From contig PLTT01000017.1 of NCBI GenBank assembly GCA_003164595.1, positions 1-64,000 on the forward strand: a stretch of DNA of 64,000 nucleotides, given 5' to 3'. Each line of letters opens with the position of its first letter. The first letter of the stretch is position 1. The notes beneath the pieces are model-generated. The model saw only the letters and a program-made list of their open reading frames with translations. It did not search any database and was not told where the DNA came from. The translations under genes were made by a program, and so were the position numbers. Origin of the DNA: Candidatus Saccharimonadota bacterium. Lineage in GTDB: Bacteria > Patescibacteriota > Saccharimonadia > Saccharimonadales > UBA4665. This document shows positions 8,324 through 17,604 of the stretch, piece after piece.

Positions 8324-8393
8324 AAATGTATAACAACACCTTATTGTACTAAATCCGACAGATAAAGTAAAGTGTTTCTTTCATTAAAAATGA

Positions 8394-9917
8394 CTAGGAT
8401 GCGGCGTTGGCCTCATCTGGTAGCGTGTCTACTTTTGGTTTACGTCGACCGAACTTCAATCTACGTGCGCCTAAAGCCGCTTCAGCGGAGTTACCGGGAC
8501 CATAGAAAAAGTCAGGTTCATTATATTGATCATAAGTCACCATCAGCGCTCTAGACTCGATAGATCGTAGCGTTTCAAGAGATACAGACACAAGTATCAG
8601 GACACTCGTACCACTCAAACTAATACTGGCGTTAATAAACATCTGAGCAATAATCGGCAGTAAGGCCAGCATGCCTAGGCTAAATGCGCCAAACAATGTC
8701 ACCCGGTTTACGAGCGAGCTAAGATATTTTTCGGTCTGCTTGCCGGAACGTATTCCTTCAATAAAGCCGCCCTGCTTTTGAAGATTCTCGGCAATGTCTT
8801 TAGCGTTGAAGGTTACGTTGGTGTAGAAGAAAGTAAAAACAAAGACCAGCGTAAAGTAAACAGCCGGGTACAGGAAGGGTCTCCAGCCACCGGCAGCAAA
8901 AGTAGCCTTGGTTGGTTGCTGGAACCACTGGGTCAGGAAAGCCCCAATGTGCTGAAGGTGAACCGATTTCATACCGCTCATTAATTGCCCCGCGAAGCTA
9001 GGAACGCTCAAGAAAGCCACGGCAAAGATGATCGGAATAACTCCTGCGGTAATCAATTTTACTGGCAATGTTGTTGTCACCCCGCCATAAGAGCGGTTAC
9101 CCTGAACGCGTTTGGCGTAGTGAATCGTGATTTTCCGCGCAGCCTCATTGAGCATCACAACCAACCAAGTAAGTATGATTACAGCTACAGCAATAATAAC
9201 TGTATATAGCGCCGTCTTACCGGTAAATGGCATCTTGACACCGAACACAGTGAGTTTATGGGCCTTGCCAACTAGCGTCGACAAAATACTCTGTAGAGTG
9301 CTAGGCAGTCGACTGACGATTCCAACAGTAATAATCAGCGAGATACCATTACCGATTCCTTGCTCAGTAATTAACTCGCCGAGCCACATCAATATCATTG
9401 ATCCACCAGTTAGGGCCGATACCATCAGTACCCACTGCAGGAATGATGAATGAGCAGTTATGTCACCAATGCCACCGATGCTTTGAGCAGTTTCACGAAT
9501 TAGATAAATCGAGCCGATCGATTGGACAATAGCTAACGGGAATGTCAGCATGCGTGTCATCTGGTTGATCTTCTTCTGACCAAACTCGCCTTCTTTTTGA
9601 AGAGCTTCCAGCCTAGGCAAAGCTTTGGTTAGCAGTTGCATAATAATCGAGGCATTGATGTATGGCCCAAGTCCAACTAACATAATCGAGAAGTTTGCCA
9701 GGGCTCCACCAGATAGAACGTTCATGAAACTTAGAAACTGTGAGGTATTGGTGCTGCTATAGAGATTGGTAAGTAACTGTTTTAGAGTTGAGGGATCAGC
9801 TAGTGGTACAGGTATGTGAGCCATTAAACGGAAAACGAGTAGCATTCCAAGAACAGCAAGTATTCGCTTGCGCATATCCTTCTGTCCAAGTGAACGTCCG
9901 ATTATTTTCCAGTTCAT
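8394..9917 (-). CDS. secY: Protein translocase channel subunit SecY
   Basis: The 507-aa membrane protein has the ten-helix SecY pattern. Recognisable parts are the plug/TM2 area (FLSFMNVLSGGALANFSIML), the TM2-3 loop GPYINASIIMQLL, the KEGEFGQKKINQMTRMLT segment, the LGELITEQGIGNGISLII signature, the cytosolic loop HYAKRVQGNRSYGG and the C-terminal SecA-binding loop region GKQTEKYLSSLVNRVTLFGA. It forms the channel with SecE/SecG, neither of which is in the window. The C-terminal tail is longer and more charged than in E. coli (443 aa). Confidence 0.97.
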   Translation of the reverse strand: MNWKIIGRSLGQKDMRKRILAVLGMLLVFRLMAHIPVPLADPSTLKQLLTNLYSSTNTSQFLSFMNVLSGGALANFSIMLVGLGPYINASIIMQLLTKALPRLEALQKEGEFGQKKINQMTRMLTFPLAIVQSIGSIYLIRETAQSIGGIGDITAHSSFLQWVLMVSALTGGSMILMWLGELITEQGIGNGISLIITVGIVSRLPSTLQSILSTLVGKAHKLTVFGVKMPFTGKTALYTVIIAVAVIILTWLVVMLNEAARKITIHYAKRVQGNRSYGGVTTTLPVKLITAGVIPIIFAVAFLSVPSFAGQLMSGMKSVHLQHIGAFLTQWFQQPTKATFAAGGWRPFLYPAVYFTLVFVFTFFYTNVTFNAKDIAENLQKQGGFIEGIRSGKQTEKYLSSLVNRVTLFGAFSLGMLALLPIIAQMFINASISLSGTSVLILVSVSLETLRSIESRALMVTYDQYNEPDFFYGPGNSAEAALGARRLKFGRRKPKVDTLPDEANAAS

Positions 9918-9967
9918 CTACTACCCTCTTTTATCTCGAAACATTATTTGCTTAATTATCATCTAAC

Positions 9968-9989
9968 GACAGGCTTTTTTCAACCTGTC
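9968..9989. repeat. Inverted repeat between rplO and secY
   Basis: GACAGG at 9968-9973 and CCTGTC at 9984-9989 form a perfect 6-bp stem around a loop containing six identical bases. In the mRNA (minus strand) a run of U precedes the stem rather than following it. It is therefore more likely an mRNA structure or processing site than an intrinsic terminator. Confidence 0.45.
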
Positions 9990-10005
9990 TAAAAAATCAC
10001 TCTAC

Positions 10006-10491
10006 TTATTTACGACTTTCAGCAATCCTCTTGGTAGAAGTTTTGGGTCGATAAGTAGCAGCAACTTTAGTAAAAGATCCACCAGCACTTTCAAGGCTAG
10101 CAGCAGCAGAAGCTGAGGCTAGAAATAACTTAACATCGATTTTTCGGGTAATATCACCCTTGGTTATCAGCTTAACGCGGACATATGGGTTGGAAATTAA
10201 TTTGGCTTTAGCAAGAACTTCGGAGTCAATTACTTTGTCACTCAAGTCGTTTAGCTGGCCAGTATAGACAACTTCATTGCGAACAGCGTGTGAAGTAAAG
10301 CCGCGTAGTTTTGGCAACCGTTGTAATAGTGGATTTTGTCCGCCTTCGAAGCCTGGTTTACGGCTTGAACCGGTTCGACTCATCTGCCCCTTGGTTCCTC
10401 GTCCGGCAGTTTTTCCCTGTCCGGCAGCAATACCACGGCCAACACGGTTGGTCTTCTTGGTAGCTTTGGATGTTAATTCGTTATATTTCAT
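10006..10491 (-). CDS. rplO: 50S ribosomal protein uL15
   Basis: A 161-aa uL15 with the Gly-rich N-terminus NRVGRGIAAGQGKTAGRGTK, GFEGGQNPLLQRLPKLRGF and a C-terminal Ala/Ser-rich domain ending KRIAESRK. It binds 23S rRNA late in 50S assembly. It follows rpsE directly after 25 nt; rpmD (uL30), which normally lies between them, is missing. Confidence 0.96.
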   Translation of the reverse strand: MKYNELTSKATKKTNRVGRGIAAGQGKTAGRGTKGQMSRTGSSRKPGFEGGQNPLLQRLPKLRGFTSHAVRNEVVYTGQLNDLSDKVIDSEVLAKAKLISNPYVRVKLITKGDITRKIDVKLFLASASAAASLESAGGSFTKVAATYRPKTSTKRIAESRK

Positions 10492-10516
10492 TTTCTAAAC
10501 TCCTATTATCGGACAA

Positions 10517-11209
10517 TTATTTCTTTACAACTTTCTTAACTGCGGTCTTCTTGGTAGCTGTAGCTTTAACAGTCTTTACTGGCTCAACAGCTTTTTTGAC
10601 AACCTTTTTGGGCGCGGTGACTTTAGGCTCAGCGGCTTTGGGTTCAGCAATTTTAGTCTCCACGGCCTTGGCTGGCTTCTCGGGCTCAGCTTCCTCGATC
10701 TTGATGTTACGGCGCCACTCACTGGCTGGCTTTATAGATTGTAGTGCAGCGATGGTCGCATAGGCAGCATTGGTCTTATTTGTTGAACCGAGTGATTTGC
10801 TGAGCGCATCACGTATACCGGCAACTTCAAGAATAATTCGAACTACTCCGCCGGCAATCAGTCCGGTACCTGGGCTAGCTGGCTTGATTAGAATGTGAGC
10901 ACCACTAACTTTACCTTCAGCTTCATGAGGCACAGTGCCCTTGTAGATGGCAATCTTAACCAAGTGTTTCTTGGCGACTTCGGTTGCTTTGGTAACAGCA
11001 GTAGTGACATCGGCGCCTTTTGCGGAACCAACACCAACCTGCTTCTTATGGTCACCTATTACGACTAGGGCACGGAACCTAAAACGGCGGCCGCCCTTTA
11101 CTACTCGGGCAACTCGGTCAATATTAATAACTCGTTCGTCAAATTGCTTTTCTTCCTTCTTCTCTTCAGGACGAGGTCGTTTGTGCATTGGCTTAGAATT
11201 GTTGTCCAT
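10517..11209 (-). CDS. rpsE: 30S ribosomal protein uS5 with C-terminal extension
   Basis: The core (about residues 25-175) is uS5: [40 protein letters not shown], the S5 C-terminal fold with [20 protein letters not shown] and [17 protein letters not shown]. The last ~60 residues are a Lys/Ala/Pro/Val low-complexity tail outside the normal family. uS5 contributes to decoding fidelity at the mRNA entry site. It lies 2 nt after the rplR stop. Confidence 0.96.
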   Translation of the reverse strand: MDNNSKPMHKRPRPEEKKEEKQFDERVINIDRVARVVKGGRRFRFRALVVIGDHKKQVGVGSAKGADVTTAVTKATEVAKKHLVKIAIYKGTVPHEAEGKVSGAHILIKPASPGTGLIAGGVVRIILEVAGIRDALSKSLGSTNKTNAAYATIAALQSIKPASEWRRNIKIEEAEPEKPAKAVETKIAEPKAAEPKVTAPKKVVKKAVEPVKTVKATATKKTAVKKVVKK

Positions 11210-11211
11210 AT

Positions 11212-11568
11212 TTAAAACTCCAGTCCTTCCTTACGAGCAGCATCTGCAAGTGTTTTAACCCGACCATGATATAATTTTCCACCTCGATCGAAGACTACGG
11301 TCTTAATTTTCTTCTTCTTGGCTTCAGTAGCAATTTTGGTTCCGACCCACTCGGCTCGTGCGGTCAAATTTTCGGGAACATCTTTGACGCCGACGCTTGA
11401 TGCGTAAGCCAGTGTATTGGAATTACTGTCGTCAATAATCTGAGCAGTTACGTGATAGTTACTGACGTGTACTGATAGTCTTGGTCGCTCAGTTGTACCG
11501 ACGACCGTTGAACGAACGCGGTTGCGTCGTAATTTATTGTTTAATACTTTGTGAGTTAATCTATTCAT
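11212..11568 (-). CDS. rplR: 50S ribosomal protein uL18
   Basis: With the start at 11568 (MNRLTHKVLNNKLRRNRVRS) the product is 118 aa, normal for uL18. It contains TTERPRLSVHVSNYHVTAQI and GGKLYHGRVKTLADAARKEG. The frame stays open upstream into rplF, but the ATG at 11568 lies 1 nt after the rplF stop and gives the conserved N-terminus, so I chose it. uL18 brings 5S rRNA into the 50S subunit together with uL5. Confidence 0.95.
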   Translation of the reverse strand: MNRLTHKVLNNKLRRNRVRSTVVGTTERPRLSVHVSNYHVTAQIIDDSNSNTLAYASSVGVKDVPENLTARAEWVGTKIATEAKKKKIKTVVFDRGGKLYHGRVKTLADAARKEGLEF

Positions 11569-11569
11569 T

Positions 11570-12109
11570 TTATGCTTCCTTACCAGACTTACCGCTCTTA
11601 CGGATGATGTGTTCTCCCACATACTTAATGCCTTTACCCTTATATGGTTCCGGCTTCTTAAACTCACGAATCTCAGCAGCTACTTGGCCAACTTGTTGTT
11701 TGCTGATTCCGGTGACTGTAATAATGTTCTGTTCAACAGCAATCTTGATTTCTGGTGGGATACTATAAATTATATCGTGAGAAAATCCTAAGTTTAGCTT
11801 CAGAGCGTTGCCAGTCAAGGCTACGCGGTAACCTACTCCGTTAACTTCTAGTTGCTTAGAAAAGCCTTCAGTTACACCGACAACCATGTTGCTAGTAAGA
11901 GTACGCATCAGCCCGTGCTTAGATCGGCTTTGTCGTTCTTCATTTTCTCGGGTAACTAATAATTGATCGCCGTCCTGGGCAATATTAATACTAGGGAACA
12001 TCGCTTGGCTTAACGAGCCTTTAGGCCCAGTAACTTGGACTAAGCTGTCGTCAATAGTGATTGTCACACCTGCTGGAACTTTGATTGGTAGTTTTCCTAT
12101 TCGACTCAT
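11570..12109 (-). CDS. rplF: 50S ribosomal protein uL6
   Basis: A 179-aa uL6 with two tandem homologous domains: MSRIGKLPIKVPAGVTITID at the N-terminus, TSNMVVGVTEGFSKQLEVNG in the linker, and the signature KKPEPYKGKGIKYVGEHIIR near the C-terminus. It sits at the GTPase-factor side of the 50S subunit. Spacing to rpsH is 10 nt. Confidence 0.97.
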   Translation of the reverse strand: MSRIGKLPIKVPAGVTITIDDSLVQVTGPKGSLSQAMFPSINIAQDGDQLLVTRENEERQSRSKHGLMRTLTSNMVVGVTEGFSKQLEVNGVGYRVALTGNALKLNLGFSHDIIYSIPPEIKIAVEQNIITVTGISKQQVGQVAAEIREFKKPEPYKGKGIKYVGEHIIRKSGKSGKEA

Positions 12110-12119
12110 AAATAATTCC

Positions 12120-12521
12120 TTAAAATACCTTACAAATTAATTCGCCGCCAATATTTTGTTTCTTGGCTTCATCACCGGTCATTAGACCTTTTGAAGTTGA
12201 AACAATAACCAAGCCTCGGCCTCGTTTGACCACAGGTATCTCATTGGCGCGAACATAATGTCGGCGACCAGGCTTAGATAGTCTAGTAATCTCAGTAATA
12301 TAATTAGTGGTCGTGCCGGAATTGATAGTCACAACCAGTGTTTTACCAACTGTAGCATCAACAACTGCCACGCCTTGAACAAAGCCGTTCTTCTTTAGAA
12401 TTGTGGCTACGGCTTCTTTAAGCTTGGAATGAGGCATATTGACTTCATTTTTCTGTACAGCCATAGCATTCCGGATTCGGGTTAGCATGTCTGATACTGG
12501 ATCTGTAGATGTTTGACTCAT
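12120..12521 (-). CDS. rpsH: 30S ribosomal protein uS8
   Basis: The 133-aa protein has the uS8 N-terminus DPVSDMLTRIRNAMAVQKNE, the PHSKLKEAVATILKKNGFVQ helix and the C-terminal signature GLVIVSTSKGLMTGDEAKKQ. In many bacteria uS8 binds its own spc-operon mRNA as a repressor; no such site was identified here. Confidence 0.97.
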   Translation of the reverse strand: MSQTSTDPVSDMLTRIRNAMAVQKNEVNMPHSKLKEAVATILKKNGFVQGVAVVDATVGKTLVVTINSGTTTNYITEITRLSKPGRRHYVRANEIPVVKRGRGLVIVSTSKGLMTGDEAKKQNIGGELICKVF

Positions 12522-12531
12522 ATATTGCTCC

Positions 12532-12801
12532 TTACCAACTCGACTTTGTTATGCCGGGGATTTCTCCCTTTACGGCGTGTTCTCTAAAACTGATTCGACT
12601 TAGGCCGAACTGACGCATATAAGCGCGTGGCCTACCAGTTTCAACACAACGATTCTTCCAACGCGTAGGACTTGAATTTCGAGGTAACTTAGCTAGACCC
12701 TCAAGATCACCCAAGGCCTTTAGCTCAGCTCTCTTAGCCGCATACTGCTTAATCATGCGCTTTCGTTTTTCGTCTCTTACAACGATGGACTTTTTAGCCA
12801 T
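12532..12801 (-). CDS. rpsN: 30S ribosomal protein uS14, zinc-free form
   Basis: The 89-aa protein matches the long, zinc-independent uS14 class: [60 protein letters not shown] and the end GITKSSW. Where zinc-type uS14 has CxxC...CxxC only one Cys remains. It shares one base with the stop of rplE. Confidence 0.97.
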   Translation of the reverse strand: MAKKSIVVRDEKRKRMIKQYAAKRAELKALGDLEGLAKLPRNSSPTRWKNRCVETGRPRAYMRQFGLSRISFREHAVKGEIPGITKSSW

Positions 12802-13376
12802 TATTCAGTTCCTTTCTCAAACGGCATACCAAAACCAGTTAATAGTGCTTTGGCGTGTTGCATTTCTTTACACTTAATTACTAATATAACTTGCAGACCA
12901 TGTGGCGTAGTTGTCTCTTCGAAGCTTAATTCAGGGAAAACTGACTGATCGGTAAAACCAATACTGTAGTTTCCTTGCTTATCAAAGGCTGTCAGGCTAA
13001 CGCCGTGGAAATCTCGTAAACGAGGCAATACAATGTTAATCAGCCGGTCTAGGAATTCGTACATACGGGCATCTCGAAGAGTAACTTTAAGGCCAATAAC
13101 ATTGCCTTCTCGCAGCTTAAAGCCGGCGATTGATTTGTGAGCTTTGGTTTCATTTGGCTGTTGGCCAGTAATCTTCCTAAGAGTATTCTTGGAGGTTTCC
13201 ATGACTTTCTTGTCGTCTTTAGCTTTGCCCAGTCCAATGTTTAAAACAATCTTCTCTAGTCGTGGGACTTCGTGAGGATTCTTAAGATTAAGTGACTTCT
13301 GTAGCCCAGGAGCAAGTCTCTTGTTGTAATCAACCTTTAGACGTGGTTGTAGGTCAGCGACAGGTTTGGTAGCCAT
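12801..13376 (-). CDS. rplE: 50S ribosomal protein uL5
   Basis: The 191-aa uL5 has the landmarks [60 protein letters not shown] and the [20 protein letters not shown] segment. It binds 5S rRNA and touches the P-site tRNA. It overlaps rplX and rpsN by one base each. Confidence 0.97.
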   Translation of the reverse strand: MATKPVADLQPRLKVDYNKRLAPGLQKSLNLKNPHEVPRLEKIVLNIGLGKAKDDKKVMETSKNTLRKITGQQPNETKAHKSIAGFKLREGNVIGLKVTLRDARMYEFLDRLINIVLPRLRDFHGVSLTAFDKQGNYSIGFTDQSVFPELSFEETTTPHGLQVILVIKCKEMQHAKALLTGFGMPFEKGTE

Positions 13377-13720
13377 TACTTTATCTCCTTAGAACTTGAC
13401 TTATAAATACGGGTCTTGGTGCCGTCTTTGACGACGTAACCGATGCGGGTAGCTTTTTTGGTCTCAGGGTCAACGATCCCAACCTTGCCAACGTGCATTG
13501 GCTTGGTAATTTCCTGAATTCTTCCAGGATTTTGAGTGGTCGGCTTGATGTGCTTCTTGATGATGTTAATACCTTCAACTGTCACGGTATTGGCTTTAGG
13601 TTGAGTGGCCACGACTTTGCCTGTTTTGCCCTTATACTTACCAGCTAGAACGATAACCTTATCGCCCTTTTTGAGCTTAATCTTGTAAAGCTTGGTTTCT
13701 TTGGGTGCAAATTTACGCAT
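13376..13720 (-). CDS. rplX: 50S ribosomal protein uL24
   Basis: A 114-aa KOW-domain protein. KLKKGDKVIVLAGKYKGKTG is the KOW motif near residue 17, followed by VEGINIIKKHIKPTTQNPGR and KPMHVGKVGIVDPE. It initiates 50S assembly. Its ATG shares a base with the rplN stop codon. Confidence 0.96.
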   Translation of the reverse strand: MRKFAPKETKLYKIKLKKGDKVIVLAGKYKGKTGKVVATQPKANTVTVEGINIIKKHIKPTTQNPGRIQEITKPMHVGKVGIVDPETKKATRIGYVVKDGTKTRIYKSSSKEIK

Positions 13721-14088
13721 TATAGGACCTCCGGGGCTAAGCTAACGATCTTAGCATAACCAAGTTCACGCAGTTCGCGTGGTACGGGACCAAATATTCT
13801 TGTTCCCTTTGGCAGTTTATCTTCGCCGATAATTACGGCTGCGTTGTCATCAAACTTGATAGATGAACCATCTTTGCGGTTAATAATGTTGGTAGTTCGG
13901 ACAACCACGGCTCGAACGACAGACTTCTTCTTAACCGTGCCGGTAGAATTGGCAGATTTAACGGTTGCCACAATTACGTCACCAACGTGAGCATAGCGGC
14001 GCCTGGTTCCACCAAGAACACGGATACAAAGTATCTCCTTGGCTCCCGAGTTATCACAAACTCCTAAACGAGTTTCTTGCTGAATCAT
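13720..14088 (-). CDS. rplN: 50S ribosomal protein uL14
   Basis: A 122-aa uL14, the exact usual size, with [60 protein letters not shown] and the end [16 protein letters not shown]. It forms an intersubunit bridge and is the docking site of silencing factor RsfS. Its ATG overlaps the rpsQ TGA (ATGA), a coupling arrangement that also shows TGA is a stop codon here. Confidence 0.98.
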   Translation of the reverse strand: MIQQETRLGVCDNSGAKEILCIRVLGGTRRRYAHVGDVIVATVKSANSTGTVKKKSVVRAVVVRTTNIINRKDGSSIKFDDNAAVIIGEDKLPKGTRIFGPVPRELRELGYAKIVSLAPEVL

Positions 14089-14375
14089 ACTTCAACCTCA
14101 GTTTCGTTTATGGTCTTCTTATCGTCTTCATTTAAGGCAGCTTTCTCAAGAACCTTGACCAACTTAAACCTTTTAGTGGCGCTAATCGGACGAGTTTCAA
14201 TGATCTCAACGCTATCGCCAACTTTGGCTTCATTCTTCTCATCATGAGCCGCAAAACGGTTGGTTACGGTATATTGTTTGCGGTACAGCGGGTGTGTTTT
14301 ACGAACTGGAATAGAGACAATGATAGTCTTATTAGATTTGTCTGAGGCAACAATACCTGTAAATTTCTTAGCCAT
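14085..14375 (-). CDS. rpsQ: 30S ribosomal protein uS17
   Basis: The 96-aa OB-fold protein has [39 protein letters not shown] and [20 protein letters not shown], all standard for uS17, plus a short acidic tail. It ends in TGA inside the ATGA overlap with rplN and starts directly after the rpmC stop. Confidence 0.97.
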   Translation of the reverse strand: MAKKFTGIVASDKSNKTIIVSIPVRKTHPLYRKQYTVTNRFAAHDEKNEAKVGDSVEIIETRPISATKRFKLVKVLEKAALNEDDKKTINETEVEV

Positions 14376-14576
14376 TTAAATCTTCTCCTTTAACAGTTGT
14401 TCACTAAGGGCGGTTAGCATTCGAGCTAAATCTTTACGCTTCAATCTAATCAGTCGGGTATTCTGGACTTCGCCCATGTGAACACGTCTTTTAAGCTCAG
14501 CAATTTCTTCTCGCAGGTTGGTGGTATCAACTGTTAGTTGAGCTGTTGGTAGTTTACGAATTTCGCTAATTTTCAT
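14376..14576 (-). CDS. rpmC: 50S ribosomal protein uL29
   Basis: With the start at 14576 (MKISEIRKLPTAQLTVDTTN) the product is 66 aa, the normal uL29 size: two helices with LREEIAELKRRVHMGEVQNT and RLIRLKRKDLARMLTAL. An ATG 15 nt further upstream would overlap rplP; the 14576 start lies one base after the rplP stop and matches the family N-terminus. uL29 is part of the exit-tunnel platform. Confidence 0.93.
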   Translation of the reverse strand: MKISEIRKLPTAQLTVDTTNLREEIAELKRRVHMGEVQNTRLIRLKRKDLARMLTALSEQLLKEKI

Positions 14577-14577
14577 A

Positions 14578-14991
14578 TTAAGCATCCTCACGAACTATGA
14601 ATTTAGTTTTAATCGGTAATTTATGGGCTGCAAGTCGCATGGCTTCGCGGGCAACTGCTTCGCTAACACCCTGCATCTCAAACAATATTGTTCCAGGCTT
14701 TACTTTGGCTACGAAAAATTCTGGGTTGCCTTTTCCACTGCCCATCTTAACGTCAAGTGGCTTACGGGTAACAGGAGTGTGAGGGAAAATACGGATCCAG
14801 ATCTTACCGCCACGTTGAATATGACGAGTCATAGCTTGACGAGAAGCCTCAATCTGTCGAGACGTAATACGCTCACCTTCTTGGGCCTGCAAAGCATATT
14901 CGCCATAAGCAATGTAATTGCCACTGGTAGCAACACCGGTGATCCGGCCTTTTCGTACTTTGCGATATTTTGTGCGCTTTGGGACTAACAT
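14578..14991 (-). CDS. rplP: 50S ribosomal protein uL16
   Basis: The 137-aa uL16 carries [20 protein letters not shown], the [20 protein letters not shown] helix, the [20 protein letters not shown] arginine-containing loop region and the [20 protein letters not shown] segment. It organises the A-site side of the peptidyl-transferase centre. It shares a base with rpsC. Confidence 0.98.
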   Translation of the reverse strand: MLVPKRTKYRKVRKGRITGVATSGNYIAYGEYALQAQEGERITSRQIEASRQAMTRHIQRGGKIWIRIFPHTPVTRKPLDVKMGSGKGNPEFFVAKVKPGTILFEMQGVSEAVAREAMRLAAHKLPIKTKFIVREDA

Positions 14992-15620
14992 TAGGCTGTC
15001 TCCCCTTTATAAATCCAAACCTTAACTCCAATAACACCGGCAGGAGTTTGAGCAGGAACAGCAGCATAATCAATATCGGCACGAATAGTGTGCAAAGGAA
15101 CACTGCCTTGGATCTCTTTTTCGCGACGGGACATTTCGGCACCGTTAAGTCGCCCGGCTACTTCGATTCGGATACCTTTGGCACCAGCACGCATAGTGGC
15201 AGCAGAAGTTGACTTAATGGCACGACGGAAACTAATTCGGCGCTCTAGTTGGTGGGCAATATTCTCAGCAACTAATTTGGCATATAGTTCAGGTTTTTTA
15301 ACTTCTTCAATGTTGACTCGGGTAGGAAGGGAATAAATTGCCTGAATCGCATCTTTTAATTCCTGGGCACCTTGACCGCCACGGCCGATCACAACACCCG
15401 CCTTAGCAGTATGAATGGTAACAGTAACGAGGTTTGGTGAGCGTTCGATGTCTACCTTATTGATGGCGGCACGAGAGCCTAGTTTGGTAGAAATTATCTT
15501 ACGAACCTTCAAGTCATCACCAAGGAACTTAGCGTAATCGCGCTTGTTTACAAACCATTTGCTGCGCCAGTCCTTATTGACCTGCAAGCGCATGCTGATT
15601 GGATTTACTTTTTGTCCCAT
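14991..15620 (-). CDS. rpsC: 30S ribosomal protein uS3
   Basis: A 209-aa uS3: [20 protein letters not shown], a KH domain with [18 protein letters not shown], and the C-terminal domain ([53 protein letters not shown]). It lines the mRNA entry channel. Its first and last bases are shared with rplV and rplP. Confidence 0.98.
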   Translation of the reverse strand: MGQKVNPISMRLQVNKDWRSKWFVNKRDYAKFLGDDLKVRKIISTKLGSRAAINKVDIERSPNLVTVTIHTAKAGVVIGRGGQGAQELKDAIQAIYSLPTRVNIEEVKKPELYAKLVAENIAHQLERRISFRRAIKSTSAATMRAGAKGIRIEVAGRLNGAEMSRREKEIQGSVPLHTIRADIDYAAVPAQTPAGVIGVKVWIYKGETA

Positions 15621-16039
15621 TATGCTTTCTCCTTAGTAGAGTCTTTATCGGTTGATACTGCGGCAGCAGCAACTTCTTTTGCAGCGATTGGCTTCTTTGG
15701 TTGACGCTTTTCACCATCAACAATAACCCGGATGTGACTTGATTTGATTTGGAAAGGCAGGGCACGTCCACGGGCAGCCGGCTTGAATCTCTTCAATCGT
15801 TTGCCAGGAGTAACACTAATTTCAACAATTCTCAGAGTATCAGGCTTGTAGTTATGATTATAATCAGCGTTGGCCTTGGCACTTTCAATAGCCTTGCGAA
15901 CAGGAATAGCAGCTCGTCGTGGAGTATACTTCAAAATCGTCAAAGCGTCTTCAACAGTTTGTCCACGAACTAATGCGGCAACAACAGTTACCTTGCGCGG
16001 GCTAATTTGGACTCCTTTGGCTGTAGCTATTACTGACAT
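15620..16039 (-). CDS. rplV: 50S ribosomal protein uL22 with C-terminal tail
   Basis: With the start at 16039 (MSVIATAKGVQISPRKVTVV) the protein is 139 aa. VRGQTVEDALTILKYTPRRA and the beta-hairpin RFKPAARGRALPFQIKSSHI are diagnostic; the hairpin reaches into the exit tunnel. The last ~30 residues are an Ala/Lys/Thr-rich extension. The frame is open upstream into rpsS, but a start there would lie inside the rpsS coding end and add non-family sequence, so I rejected it. Confidence 0.95.
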   Translation of the reverse strand: MSVIATAKGVQISPRKVTVVAALVRGQTVEDALTILKYTPRRAAIPVRKAIESAKANADYNHNYKPDTLRIVEISVTPGKRLKRFKPAARGRALPFQIKSSHIRVIVDGEKRQPKKPIAAKEVAAAAVSTDKDSTKEKA

Positions 16040-16049
16040 ATGCTTCTCC

Positions 16050-16319
16050 TTAAACCTTTGCCAACTTACCGCCATGACGGCGGAACTTACGGGTTGGCGA
16101 AAACTCACCTAATTTATGACCAACCATATTTTCTGTAATGAATACTGGGACATGAACTTTTCCATTGTGGACAGCGATAGTCTTACCGACAAATTCAGGA
16201 GAGATTGTAGAGGCTCGTGCCCAAGTTCGGATAATAGTTCGATCATCACTAGCTAGAAGACTTACTTTCTTAGCAAGTTTGAAATCTATAAATGGACCTT
16301 TTTTTAGTGAACGACTCAT
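16050..16319 (-). CDS. rpsS: 30S ribosomal protein uS19
   Basis: The 89-aa uS19 begins [20 protein letters not shown] and contains [40 protein letters not shown] and [14 protein letters not shown], all signature segments. It lies in the 30S head near A-site tRNA. The position 2 nt after rplB and 10 nt before rplV is canonical. Confidence 0.98.
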   Translation of the reverse strand: MSRSLKKGPFIDFKLAKKVSLLASDDRTIIRTWARASTISPEFVGKTIAVHNGKVHVPVFITENMVGHKLGEFSPTRKFRRHGGKLAKV

Positions 16320-16321
16320 AG

Positions 16322-17176
16322 TTATCTCCTCTTAGCCTCGTGACGACTTTTAACAATAAATTTGGTAGTACTCTTACGGCGCCTGGTCTTGTACCCAAGG
16401 GTTTTCTGTCCCCAAGGGGTCTTAGGTGCTGTACCCCAGTTCTTACCACCACCGATACCGTGACGTCCACCGTCACCACCGCCGTGCGGGTGATCAACAG
16501 CGTTCATAACAACACCTCGAACTGATGGGCGAATTCCCTTGTGACGATTACGTCCAGCCTTACCAATCTTAATATTCTGATGTTGTTCGTTACCGATAAC
16601 ACCAATACTGGCCATACATTCCATATTAATAAGGCGAACTTCGCCGCTAGGCAAACGAACTTGGGCGTAATCTTCTTCTTTGGCAAGCAGTTGAGCGCTA
16701 TTTCCGGCGCTGCGAGCTATCTGACCGCCGCGTCCCGGGAATAGTTCAACGGAGTGAATCAAACTGCCAAGAGGGATGTTCTTTAGTGGCAGGCGATTAC
16801 CGGTTTCAATTGGAGCTTCTGGGTCGGAAGTTATGACCTGTCCAATTTTCATGTCATTAGCGGCTAGAATGTAGTGATACTCACCTTCGGCAGTCTTAAC
16901 TCTAGCGATACGAGCTGAACGGTTTGGATCATACTCGATTTGCTCGATTGTCGCTGTAGTGCCGGCGATAAACTTAAAATTAACCAGTCGGTAAAACTTA
17001 CGAGCACCACCGCCTTTGTGACGAGTAGTAATGCGGCCTTGGTTGTTACGACCACTGCCACGGTTTTTAACAGCCAAGAGTGAACGTACCGGCTTGTTAG
17101 TGGTAATTTGGTCAAAGTCCTGAGTGGTCATACCTCGTCGGCCAGGAGTCGTCGGATTGTGTAGCTTTATAGCCAT
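16322..17176 (-). CDS. rplB: 50S ribosomal protein uL2
   Basis: The 284-aa uL2 shows [40 protein letters not shown], the OB/SH3-like core and the universally conserved [17 protein letters not shown] loop containing the histidine near the peptidyl-transferase centre. It ends with the basic [20 protein letters not shown] tail. It is essential for subunit association. It shares a base with rplW. Confidence 0.98.
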   Translation of the reverse strand: MAIKLHNPTTPGRRGMTTQDFDQITTNKPVRSLLAVKNRGSGRNNQGRITTRHKGGGARKFYRLVNFKFIAGTTATIEQIEYDPNRSARIARVKTAEGEYHYILAANDMKIGQVITSDPEAPIETGNRLPLKNIPLGSLIHSVELFPGRGGQIARSAGNSAQLLAKEEDYAQVRLPSGEVRLINMECMASIGVIGNEQHQNIKIGKAGRNRHKGIRPSVRGVVMNAVDHPHGGGDGGRHGIGGGKNWGTAPKTPWGQKTLGYKTRRRKSTTKFIVKSRHEAKRR

Positions 17177-17604
17177 TATTTTGTCTCCTTAGGCTTGCGG
17201 CGCAAACTTAGTCGGGGTTTCTTGTCGGTCTTCTCAGCGTTCTTAGCTGCTGCCTTATCAATCTTCTGCTGAGTGGCGACCTGTTTGGTCTCTTCTTCTT
17301 CAATAGCGTCAAAGAAAGGTAGCTTCTTGTTATCTTTAAGGGTAACGTAAGCCTTCTTTTGGTCAGAACGCTTGCCGCTAGAGTTGCTAGATCGCTTACC
17401 GTTTAGATTAATGGTTCGCTTGGACTTGCCCTTAACGTTGATAATTCGGACTGAAGCGACTTCAACGTCGAACTGGGCAGTAATGGCCTTGGCAATAGTG
17501 TCTTTGTTGTGACTCTTATCGACATCAACTACGTAGACGCTAGAGTTACTCATGGCATAGGTCTTCTCGGTGAGACGTGGCTTCAATACAATTTGCTTAA
17601 GCAT
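17176..17604 (-). CDS. rplW: 50S ribosomal protein uL23 with C-terminal tail
   Basis: The first ~95 residues are uL23: [40 protein letters not shown], the RNA-binding loop and [20 protein letters not shown]. uL23 is the trigger-factor and SRP docking site at the tunnel exit; tig is also in this window. The remaining ~45 residues are a charged Lys/Ala-rich tail. It abuts rplD without a gap. Confidence 0.95.
   Translation of the reverse strand: MLKQIVLKPRLTEKTYAMSNSSVYVVDVDKSHNKDTIAKAITAQFDVEVASVRIINVKGKSKRTINLNGKRSSNSSGKRSDQKKAYVTLKDNKKLPFFDAIEEEETKQVATQQKIDKAAAKNAEKTDKKPRLSLRRKPKETK

Noticed and set aside
9968-9989. Intrinsic terminator between rplO and secY
   Set aside because: The stem is perfect, but in the mRNA the U-run precedes it and sits in the loop; no U-tract follows. 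secY also needs read-through, as no promoter was seen for it.
15088-15336. Long reading frames antisense to ribosomal and RNA polymerase genes (this one as an example)
   Set aside because: They mirror conserved genes on the other strand, lack ribosome-binding sites and have shadow-like composition.
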